From assembly GCF_026340305.1 (NCBI RefSeq), contig NZ_JAPEPI010000001.1, positions 806,001-870,000 of the forward strand: DNA of 64,000 bases, read 5' to 3'. Of the stretch, positions 26,412 through 33,618 are shown piece by piece. The notes beneath the pieces were generated by a model, which saw only the letters and a program-made list of their open reading frames with translations, did not search any database and was not told the origin of the DNA. The stretch is from Streptomyces sp. NBC_01381. GTDB lineage: Bacteria; Actinomycetota; Actinomycetes; Streptomycetales; Streptomycetaceae. The translations under genes and the position numbers were made by a program. The first letter of the stretch is position 1. Each line of letters starts with the position of its first letter.

Positions 26412-27497
26412 TCAGCTATCCAAGGGGAGTTGGCAGACCAGTAGCTTTCCGGCCATGGTCACTCCGCCGTCCATGGCGATGGCCAGTCCGCCTGCGTAGA
26501 TGTGCGGTCCCTCGATGACGGGACCGCCGCCGTCCGAATCGTCCTCGGAGCCGACATCGCCCAGCAGATACGGGATGGGGCTGTGGCCGTGGACGATGCG
26601 GTGGCCGCCGTACATGTCGAGGAGTTCGCGTACGGCCGCGGGGCCGGATTCGTCGCGGAAGGCGAAGCGCTTGGTGAACTTCCGGAAGAGGTCCCAGCAC
26701 TCGTCCGCGTCGTTGCGCGTGAGTGTCTCGCGGACGGTGTCGTTCACGGCCTCGATCGAGTCGCCGTAATCCAGATAGGCGGTGGTGTCGGAGTGCATCA
26801 GGAGATGCCCGTCCTCCGCCTCGATCGCGTCCAGGCGGGCCATCCACTGCAGGTGGTGGTCCTCCAGGCGCTCCATGTCGGTCTTCTGGCCGCCGTTGAG
26901 GAGCCAGGCGGCCTGGAACGTGGCCGTGCCCGCGCCCGAGTTGACCGGGGTGTCCCCGAACCGCTTTGCGCCGAGAAGGAGCAGCTCGTGGTTGCCCATC
27001 AGGGCCTTGCAGTAGCCGCCGGCGGCGGCGGCCTGGGCGGACAGGCGCATCACGAGGTCGATGACGCCGATGCCGTCGGGGCCGCGGTCGGTGAAGTCGC
27101 CGAGGAACCACAGCCGCGCGTTGCCCGCGGACCAGTCGCCGTCGGCGTCGATGAGGCCCTGCTCCTGGAGGGCCGCGAGCAGCTCCTCCAGATAGCCGTG
27201 CACATCGCCCACGACGTACAGCGGGCCGTGTTCGTCGGACGCCGGCGCCTGTGGAGGCTCGGGCATGGCCTGCACCTCCACTTGCACGGTGTCGCCGCGG
27301 TTGATGACGGGCAGGTCGCGCTGGGTGGGGGTGTAGCCGTTGTCCGGCACCCCGGGAACCTCCCCGGGGTCGCCAGGACCCGCCGCGCCCCCCGCACTTC
27401 CGTCGACCGGACCGGTCTCATGGACGTACGCCGGTACGCGGAAGTCGCGCAGCGTCGCCGTCCGCACATCGGGTCCCTGACCGGCCCCCTGAGTCAT
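26412..27497 (-). CDS. Metallophosphoesterase (calcineurin-like, serine/threonine-phosphatase type)
   Basis: 361 residues. All metal-binding blocks are present: GDVHG (about residue 88), GDFTDRGPDG, GNHE, then the H of LMHSDT and the closing GHRIVHGHSPIPYL. The first 80 residues are proline- and glycine-rich and probably disordered. Substrates in this family range from phosphoproteins to nucleotides (Ap4A), so the role is open. I chose the ATG at 27497 over an upstream GTG because the earlier codons look non-conserved. Confidence 0.85.
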   Translation of the reverse strand: MTQGAGQGPDVRTATLRDFRVPAYVHETGPVDGSAGGAAGPGDPGEVPGVPDNGYTPTQRDLPVINRGDTVQVEVQAMPEPPQAPASDEHGPLYVVGDVHGYLEELLAALQEQGLIDADGDWSAGNARLWFLGDFTDRGPDGIGVIDLVMRLSAQAAAAGGYCKALMGNHELLLLGAKRFGDTPVNSGAGTATFQAAWLLNGGQKTDMERLEDHHLQWMARLDAIEAEDGHLLMHSDTTAYLDYGDSIEAVNDTVRETLTRNDADECWDLFRKFTKRFAFRDESGPAAVRELLDMYGGHRIVHGHSPIPYLLGDVGSEDDSDGGGPVIEGPHIYAGGLAIAMDGGVTMAGKLLVCQLPLDS

Positions 27498-27760
27498 CGA
27501 CCCCTCCACCACCATTGCGCCGCATCTGCACCGAGATCGGACTGCCTGGTCGCAGCGGCCCGCGGTGTCGTCCGCCCATCATAGGAATGCGGCTCGCGCT
27601 GTGTGGTGCACCAGGGGTGGTGAATCAGTGCTGAACCCCAGTTCACCGAGGTTTTCTCCCGAATTGGGTAGGGGTTTCCCCGTAGGTCATGACCGGGCTG
27701 TGCTGGTGGGCGCCGGGCAGCGCGGGCCGACAGGGTGTCTCTCCCCGCCGGCCGGCACCG

Positions 27761-28882
27761 TCAACCAGGTCCGGGCGAACGGGGTGAACTGACCGTCGTA
27801 CGCGGTGGACGTCGCTCGGACGAGGTGCGCACGATCAGCTCCGTCGGTATCACCTGCTCGACCGGGCGGCCCGAATCGAGCCCTTCGATGGCGTCGATGA
27901 GCAGCTGGACGACGGCCGTGCCGATGCGCCGCGGTTTCAGCGAGAGTGTGGTGATGGGCGGTTCGGTGGTGGCGTAGACCGTCGACTCACTGCAGCACAC
28001 GAGCAGCAGATCGTCAGGGACGCGCAGTCCGTACCGGCGGGCGGCCGCGAGGAGATCGGTGCCGTTCGGGTCGAACAGGCCGTAGACGGCGTCGGGCCGG
28101 TCGGGTCGGGCGAGCAGCCGGTCGGCCGCGACGGCGCCGGCGCACGGGTCGTGGGCCGGATAGGACTCGTACACCGGGTCCTGTCCGACGCGCTCGCACC
28201 AGCGCAGATAGGCGGTCGTGGACAGGTGGGTGTACGTGTCGGTGGTGGTCCCGGTGAGCAGTCCGATCCGCCGGGCGCCGGCCGCCGCGAGGTGGTCGAG
28301 GATCTCGAGGACCGCCGCCTCGTGGTCGTTGTCGACCCAGGCGGTGACCGGCAGAGACCCGGCCGGGCGGCCGTCGGAGACCACGGGCAGGCCCTGGCGG
28401 ACCAGCTCGCTGACGACCGGGTCGTGGTCGGAAGGATCGACGACGACGGTGCCGTCGAGCGCGACGTTCGACCAGACGTCGACCGGGCTGCGCCGGGAGG
28501 TGGCGGGAAGGATGACAAGGGCGTAGCCGCGGGCCAGCGCGGCCGAGGTCGCGGCTCTGGCCATCTCCGCGAAGTACGCGAATTCGGTGAAGGTGAAAGG
28601 TTCATCCCCGTATGTCGTCACGGTCAGGCCGATGAGGCCCGACTTGCCGGTACGGAGCGTTCGGGCCGCCGCGGAGGGGCGATAGCCCAGCCGTTCGGCG
28701 ACCTCGCGGACATGGCGTCGGGTGGCATCCGGGAGGCGCCCCTTGCCGTTAAGAGCGTCGGAGACAGTCGTGATGGAGACACCGGCTGCGGCGGCGACGT
28801 CTCTGATGCCCGCTCGGCTCTGCCGGTTGCCCCGGCGGGCGGTCTCCGCTCGGCTCACCTGGTGGTTCCCTGCTGCTGTCAT
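27761..28882 (-). CDS. LacI family transcriptional repressor
   Basis: 373 residues. The helix-turn-helix and hinge are canonical (IRDVAAAAGVSITTVSDALNGKGRLPDATRRHVREVAERLGYRPSAAARTL, about residues 25-75), followed by a periplasmic-binding-protein-like effector domain (SGLIGLTVTTYG to PRRIGTAVVQLLIDAIEG). The ligand is probably a sugar or nucleoside. It is divergent from the aminotransferase gene, and a GGGGAGCGCTCCCC palindrome in between is a plausible operator. Confidence 0.9.
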   Translation of the reverse strand: MTAAGNHQVSRAETARRGNRQSRAGIRDVAAAAGVSITTVSDALNGKGRLPDATRRHVREVAERLGYRPSAAARTLRTGKSGLIGLTVTTYGDEPFTFTEFAYFAEMARAATSAALARGYALVILPATSRRSPVDVWSNVALDGTVVVDPSDHDPVVSELVRQGLPVVSDGRPAGSLPVTAWVDNDHEAAVLEILDHLAAAGARRIGLLTGTTTDTYTHLSTTAYLRWCERVGQDPVYESYPAHDPCAGAVAADRLLARPDRPDAVYGLFDPNGTDLLAAARRYGLRVPDDLLLVCCSESTVYATTEPPITTLSLKPRRIGTAVVQLLIDAIEGLDSGRPVEQVIPTELIVRTSSERRPPRTTVSSPRSPGPG

Positions 28883-29129
28883 GGCGAGCCGATAGTAGGG
28901 CTCATGAGGGTGGGTAGTGCGGGCGCATATTCACTCGTTGACAGGCACGTTTCTGCATGGCGCTTCCGGGTCAATGACCTTGGAATGCAAGGGAGTTGGC
29001 GGGATTCGGGGGAGTCGGTCCCTTGTCGTCGCGCACGGGCCTGCCAAATGGGCGATGTTTCGAAGAGGTCTCAACTCACCTTCACGGGTGATGCGCGCCA
29101 CGGAGTGAGCCACCGGCGCGTGACGTGAC

Positions 29130-29143
29130 GGGGAGCGCTCCCC
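29130..29143. promoter_or_regulatory. Candidate LacI-family operator
   Basis: GGGGAGCGCTCCCC is a perfect palindrome with the central GCGC typical of LacI/GalR operators in Streptomyces (GGGAGCGCTCCC type). It lies between the LacI gene and the aminotransferase gene. Confidence 0.6.
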
Positions 29144-29230
29144 CCTCTTCGTGCGCCTTCGTACCTCGATGCCCCGGAACCCATTCGCAGCGGGGCTGAA
29201 TCCTCATAAGGTGTGCAGTATTGAAGTCAG

Positions 29231-29254
29231 GGTGTTCAGGTGTTCAGGTGTTCA
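29231..29254. repeat. Three tandem copies of GGTGTTCA
   Basis: An exact 8-mer is repeated three times (29231, 29239, 29247), ending at the AAGAGGAGGA ribosome binding site of the aminotransferase gene. Copy number could vary between strains and alter the leader. Confidence 0.85.
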
Positions 29255-29268
29255 AGAGGAGGACTGCG

Positions 29269-30348
29269 GTGAGCGAGACGAACCCGAGGCTGCGCGCCGA
29301 GCTGGAGGGTATCCCCACCTACAAGCCCGGCAAGTCCGCCGCGGCCGCTGGTCCGGTGGCGTACAAGCTGTCCTCGAACGAGAATCCGTACCCGCCGCTC
29401 CCCGGTGTCATGGAGAGCGCGCTTGCCGCGGCCGGTTCCTTCAACCGGTACCCGGACATGGCGTGCACCGGCCTGATGAGTGAGATCGCCGACCGTTTCG
29501 GGGTGCCGGTGTCGCATGTGGCGACGGGCACCGGTTCCGTCGGCGTCGCGCAGCAGCTGCTTCAGGCCACGTGCGGACCGGGTGACGAGGTCATCTACGC
29601 CTGGCGGTCCTTCGAGGCGTACCCGATCATCACGCAGGTGAGCGGGGCGAAGTCGGTGAAGGTACCGCTGACGGCGGACGAGGTGCACGACCTGGACGCG
29701 ATGGCCGAGGCCATCACCGACCGGACGCGGCTGATCTTCGTCTGCAACCCGAACAACCCGACCGGCACGGTGGTGCGCCGGGCCGAGCTCGAGCGGTTCC
29801 TCGACCGGGTGCCGAGCGATGTCCTTGTCGTCCTGGACGAGGCGTACATCGAGTTCATCCGTGATGCCGAGGTGCCGAACGGCATCGAGCTCTACCGCGA
29901 GCGTCCGAACGTCGCCGTGCTGCGTACGTTCTCCAAGGCGTACGGCCTGGCCGGCCTCCGTGTCGGTTTCGCGATCGCCCATGAGCCGGTGGCGGCCGCC
30001 CTGCGCAAGACGGCGGTGCCCTTCGGGGTGAGCCAGGTCGCGCAGGACGCGGCGGTGGCCTCGCTGCGGGCCGAGGACGAACTGATGGGCCGGGTCGGCT
30101 CGTTGGTGTCCGAGCGCACACGGGTGGTCGAGACGCTGCGGGCGCAGGGCTGGACGGTGGCCGAGACGCAGGCGAACTTCGTGTGGCTGCGGCTCGGGGA
30201 GCGCACCGCCGACTTCGCGGACGCCTGCGAGAAGGCCGGTGTGGTCGTGCGGCCGTTCGCCGGCGAGGGGATGCGGGCCACGATCGGGGAGACCGAGGCC
30301 AACGACATCTTCCTGCAGACGGCGGAGGCGTTCCGCAAGGAGCTCTGA
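29269..30348 (+). CDS. Histidinol-phosphate aminotransferase-like PLP enzyme
   Basis: 359 residues of the HisC type. [13 protein letters not shown] at the N-terminus, [36 protein letters not shown], and the PLP lysine in [19 protein letters not shown] are all diagnostic. It may supply a second HisC or act on phenylalanine/tyrosine, since HisC paralogues are common outside the his operon. The GTG at 29269 has AAGAGGAGGA just upstream. No his genes are nearby, so I leave the symbol empty. Confidence 0.88.
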   Translation: MSETNPRLRAELEGIPTYKPGKSAAAAGPVAYKLSSNENPYPPLPGVMESALAAAGSFNRYPDMACTGLMSEIADRFGVPVSHVATGTGSVGVAQQLLQATCGPGDEVIYAWRSFEAYPIITQVSGAKSVKVPLTADEVHDLDAMAEAITDRTRLIFVCNPNNPTGTVVRRAELERFLDRVPSDVLVVLDEAYIEFIRDAEVPNGIELYRERPNVAVLRTFSKAYGLAGLRVGFAIAHEPVAAALRKTAVPFGVSQVAQDAAVASLRAEDELMGRVGSLVSERTRVVETLRAQGWTVAETQANFVWLRLGERTADFADACEKAGVVVRPFAGEGMRATIGETEANDIFLQTAEAFRKEL

Positions 30349-30384
30349 GCCTGAGCGGCTTTGGTGCAGCGCGGTCCGGTGTGG

Positions 30385-30759
30385 TCAGCCGGCGGTGAGC
30401 TCGACGCGGACGGGATCGCCGGAGCGGACGGTGGCCAGCAGGCGCGGGTCGCCGTCGATCCGGCCGAGGAGATTGCACGGGCTCGCGAGGCGGCACTCGT
30501 CGCCCCGTGAGATCGGGGTGGGTCCGTAGGGGAGGGCGAGCGCGTTGCCGTCGGTCCAGAAGGCGACCGTGCCGGGCTCGACGACCTGCTGGGCGCTGTC
30601 CTCGATCGGGACGCTCACGCCCGTGTCGAAGTAGACCTCCTCGCCCCAGGTGTGGGCGGTGGAGGCGAGCGGCAGGACCTTGCCCAGGGCCTGGGCGGTC
30701 GGGGTGTCCTCGATCGTCGCGGTCAGGTGGCCTGAGGGCCAGGAGATCCGTATCTGCAT
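30385..30759 (-). CDS. Cyclophilin-like fold protein (TM1367/DUF369-type)
   Basis: 124 residues. MQIRISWPSGHLTATIEDTPTAQALGKVLPLA, WGEEVYFDTGV, FWTDGNALALPYGPTPIS and NLLGRIDGD match the small beta-barrel cyclophilin-like family. Members lack proven proline isomerase activity and have no firm function. It is convergent with the aminotransferase gene, its start faces the cydA control region, and it has no partners in an operon. Confidence 0.78.
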   Translation of the reverse strand: MQIRISWPSGHLTATIEDTPTAQALGKVLPLASTAHTWGEEVYFDTGVSVPIEDSAQQVVEPGTVAFWTDGNALALPYGPTPISRGDECRLASPCNLLGRIDGDPRLLATVRSGDPVRVELTAG

Positions 30760-30796
30760 GGCGCGGATTCAACAATATGTTGAAGCCGTTGGGAAG

Positions 30797-30820
30797 GCCC
30801 CGGGGGACGCACCCCGGGGC
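30797..30820 (+). terminator. Terminator-like hairpin between the cyclophilin-like gene and the cyd promoter
   Basis: GCCCCGGGG (30797-30805) pairs perfectly with CCCCGGGGC (30812-30820) around 6 nt, followed by TTTCTTC on the plus strand. It is well placed to insulate the cyd operon from upstream transcripts, or to act as an attenuator if transcription begins further upstream. Confidence 0.65.
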
Positions 30821-30908
30821 TTTCTTCGCGTTCCTGTCGATACGTCCCTGCGTACCGCCCGGTATGGGACCCCCCCCTACGGGTGCCGACAGGCGGTACG
30901 ACATAATG

Positions 30909-30934
30909 CTTGTGAATGTGAACGCGTTCACAAG
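30909..30934. promoter_or_regulatory. Rex operator of the cyd operon
   Basis: TGTGAACGCGTTCACA (30917-30932) is a perfect match to the Streptomyces Rex operator. CTTGTGAA at 30909-30916 mirrors TTCACAAG at 30927-30934 and adds an overlapping half site. Rex represses cydABCD when NADH/NAD is low and leaves the DNA when NADH rises, as established in S. coelicolor. An upstream CATAAT (30902-30907) could be the -10 element. Confidence 0.93.
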
Positions 30935-31013
30935 CGTGTCTCGTTCATCCCGGAATCAGTGGGATTAAAAGGGCAAACTGCCGATGTGATCACGGCACGT
31001 AAGGAGAAGTCGC

Positions 31014-32552
31014 GTGGACCTGGCTCTGGCGCCGGAAACACTGGCGCGCTGGCAGTTCGGCATCACCACCGTCTACCACTTCCTGTTCGTACCGCTCACG
31101 ATCTCCCTGGCCGCCCTCACGGCGATCCTCGAGACCGCGTGGGTGCGCACGGGCAAGGAGCACTACCTCAGGGCCACCAAGTTCTGGGGGAAGCTGTTCC
31201 TGATCAACATCGCGATGGGTGTCGTCACCGGCATCGTCCAGGAGTTCCAGTTCGGCATGAACTGGTCCGACTACTCGCGCTTCGTCGGTGACATCTTCGG
31301 GGCCCCGCTGGCCTTCGAAGCCCTCATCGCCTTCTTCTTCGAGTCGACCTTCATCGGCCTGTGGATCTTCGGCTGGGACAAGCTCCCCAAGAAGCTGCAC
31401 TGCGCCACGATCTGGATCGTCTCCGTCGGGACCGTCCTGTCGGCGTACTTCATCATCGCCGCGAACGCCTTTATGCAGCACCCGGTCGGCTACAAGATCG
31501 TGGAGCGGGACGGCACCAAGCGTGCGGAGCTCACCGACTTCGCGGCGGTGCTCTTCCAGGAGACGACGCTCGTCAACTTCTTCCACGTCATCTCTGCCGC
31601 CATCCTGGTCGGTGGCGCCTTCATGACCGGCATCGCGATCTTCCACCTCCGTAAGAAGCAGCACATCCGCACCATGCGGATGTCGATGCGACTCGGCCTG
31701 GTCACCGCGTTCGTCGGCACGCTGCTCACCGTCATCAGCGCCGACACCCTCGGCAAGGTCATGTACGAGCAGCAGCCGATGAAGATGTCGGCCGCCGAGG
31801 CCCTGTGGGAGACGGAGAAGCCGGCGCCGTTCTCGCTCTTCGCGTACGGCGATGTCGCCAAGGGCCACAACACGGTGGCCATCGAGGTCCCCGGGATACT
31901 GTCCTTCCTCGCCAAGAACAACTTCAGCGCCGAGATCCCGGGCATCAACGACATCAACAAGGAGTCGCAGGAGAAGTTCGGGCCCGGCGACTACCGGCCC
32001 AACATCCCCACCACGTACTGGTCCTACCGCTGGATGATCGGCTTCGGCGGCGTCTCGATGGCCCTGTGCACCGCCGGCCTCTGGCTCACGCGCAAGAAGT
32101 TCTGGCTCGCTCCGGAGCACCGCACCGGCGAGGACGACATCCCCAAGCTGATGCTCACCAAGAACAAGCAGCTTGCGCCGAAGCTCGGCAAGTGGTGGTG
32201 GCTGCTCTCCCAGTGGACGCTGATCTTCCCGCTCATCGGCACCGCCTGGGGCTGGATCTTCACCGAGACGGGGCGTCAGCCCTGGGTGGTCTACGGCGTG
32301 CTGCGCACCAGGGACGCGGTCTCGCCGGGAGTCTCGCAGGGTGAGGTGCTCACCTCGCTGATCGTGTTCACCGCGATCTACGCGATCCTCGCCGTGATCG
32401 AGGTGAAGCTGCTGCTCAAGTACGTCAAGCAGGGGCCGCCCGAGCTGACCGAGGCCGATCTCAACCCGCCGACCAAGATCGGCGGCCCGGGGTCCGGCAA
32501 GGACTCCGACGCAGATGACGACGCCGACCGGCCCATGGCCTTCTCGTACTGA
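31014..32552 (+). CDS. cydA: Cytochrome bd ubiquinol/menaquinol oxidase subunit I
   Basis: 512 residues. Integral membrane subunit carrying hemes b558, b595 and d; it oxidises quinol and reduces oxygen to water at high affinity. The N-terminus LARWQFGITTVYHFLFVPLTI holds the b595 histidine, and the quinol-binding Q-loop region and the PWVVYGVLRTRDAVSP motif are present. The GTG start has AAGGAGAAG upstream. It is first in a cydA, cydB, cydDC transcript behind the Rex operator. The C-terminal tail is acidic and serine/glycine-rich. Confidence 0.97.
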   Translation: MDLALAPETLARWQFGITTVYHFLFVPLTISLAALTAILETAWVRTGKEHYLRATKFWGKLFLINIAMGVVTGIVQEFQFGMNWSDYSRFVGDIFGAPLAFEALIAFFFESTFIGLWIFGWDKLPKKLHCATIWIVSVGTVLSAYFIIAANAFMQHPVGYKIVERDGTKRAELTDFAAVLFQETTLVNFFHVISAAILVGGAFMTGIAIFHLRKKQHIRTMRMSMRLGLVTAFVGTLLTVISADTLGKVMYEQQPMKMSAAEALWETEKPAPFSLFAYGDVAKGHNTVAIEVPGILSFLAKNNFSAEIPGINDINKESQEKFGPGDYRPNIPTTYWSYRWMIGFGGVSMALCTAGLWLTRKKFWLAPEHRTGEDDIPKLMLTKNKQLAPKLGKWWWLLSQWTLIFPLIGTAWGWIFTETGRQPWVVYGVLRTRDAVSPGVSQGEVLTSLIVFTAIYAILAVIEVKLLLKYVKQGPPELTEADLNPPTKIGGPGSGKDSDADDDADRPMAFSY

Positions 32553-32567
32553 AGGAGCTGATCGGAC

Positions 32568-33572
32568 ATGGAACTTCACGACGTCTGGTTCGTACTGATC
32601 GCCGTCCTGTGGATCGGCTACTTCTTCCTGGAGGGCTTCGACTTCGGGATCGGCATCCTGACCAAACTGCTCGCCCGCGACCGGGTCGAGAAGCGGGTCC
32701 TGATCAACACCATCGGTCCCGTCTGGGACGGCAACGAGGTGTGGCTGCTCACGGCGGGCGGCGCGACCTTCGCCGCCTTCCCCGAGTGGTACGCGACGCT
32801 CTTCTCGGGCTTCTATCTGCCACTGCTGATCATCCTGCTCTGCCTGATCGTGCGCGGTGTCGCCTTCGAGTACCGCGCCAAGCGGCCCGAGGAGAACTGG
32901 CAGCGCAACTGGGAGCACGCGATCTTCTGGACCTCGCTGGTCCCCGCGGTGCTGTGGGGTGTGGCCTTCGGCAACATCGTGCGCGGCGTGAAGATCGACG
33001 CCCACAAGGAGTACGTGGGCAACTTCTGGGACCTGCTCAACCCGTACGCGATCCTCGGCGGGCTCGTCACGCTGACGCTCTTCACCTTCCACGGCGCTGT
33101 ATTCGCCTCGCTCAAGACGGTGGGCGACATCCGGGTCCGGGCACGGAAGATGGCGCTGGGGCTCGGCCTGGTCACGGCCGTGCTCGCGCTCGGCTTCCTG
33201 ACCTGGACGCAGGTGGACAAGGGTGACGGCAAGAGCCTGGTCGCGATGATCGTGGCCGTGGTCGCGCTGGTGGGAGCGATCGGGGCGATCAAGGTGGGGC
33301 GCGAGGGCTGGTCGTTCGCGCTCTCGGGCATCACGATCGCGGCCGCTGTCGCGATGCTCTTCCTGACGCTCTTCCCGAACGTCATGCCGTCGTCGCTGAA
33401 CGAGGAGTGGAACCTCACGGTCACCAATGCCTCGTCGAGCCCGTACACCCTGAAGATCATGACCTGGTGCGCAGCGATCGCGACGCCGATCGTGCTGCTC
33501 TACCAGTCGTGGACCTACTGGGTGTTCCGCAAGCGGATCGGTACGCAGCACATCGCTGACGCCGCTCACTAG
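32568..33572 (+). CDS. cydB: Cytochrome bd oxidase subunit II
   Basis: 334 residues with about eight membrane segments. WIGYFFLEGFDFGIGIL, then GPVWDGNEVWLLTAGGATFAAFPEWYATLFSGFYLPL and RGVAFEYRAK, are diagnostic of CydB. It forms the bd oxidase heterodimer with CydA, whose stop is 15 bases upstream. AAGGAGCTGATCGG before the ATG is the ribosome binding site. The cydDC gene follows after about 40 bases. Confidence 0.97.
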   Translation: MELHDVWFVLIAVLWIGYFFLEGFDFGIGILTKLLARDRVEKRVLINTIGPVWDGNEVWLLTAGGATFAAFPEWYATLFSGFYLPLLIILLCLIVRGVAFEYRAKRPEENWQRNWEHAIFWTSLVPAVLWGVAFGNIVRGVKIDAHKEYVGNFWDLLNPYAILGGLVTLTLFTFHGAVFASLKTVGDIRVRARKMALGLGLVTAVLALGFLTWTQVDKGDGKSLVAMIVAVVALVGAIGAIKVGREGWSFALSGITIAAAVAMLFLTLFPNVMPSSLNEEWNLTVTNASSSPYTLKIMTWCAAIATPIVLLYQSWTYWVFRKRIGTQHIADAAH

Positions 33573-33604
33573 GTTCTGACGTCCCGTGGTTTCCCGGAAG
33601 GTGT

Positions 33605-33618
33605 GTTTCACGTGAAAC
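33605..33618. other. parS: parS site (exact) at the cydDC start
   Basis: GTTTCACGTGAAAC is exact and overlaps the beginning of cydDC, read as TTT-CAC-GTG-AAA. ParB spreading here would cover a Rex-regulated respiratory operon. Confidence 0.87.

Larger units (their letters stand above)
28883..29268. promoter_or_regulatory. LacI/aminotransferase intergenic region
   Basis: A 386-base spacer without a convincing gene. It contains a candidate LacI operator at 29130-29143 and a triplicated 8-mer at 29231-29254. I see no tRNA or insertion-element remnant, although in S. coelicolor the SLP1 element lies in this general interval (from memory). Confidence 0.5.

Noticed and set aside
28883..29268. A tRNA gene or att site for an SLP1-like element
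   Set aside because: No cloverleaf, integrase or direct repeat pair was visible in the interval.
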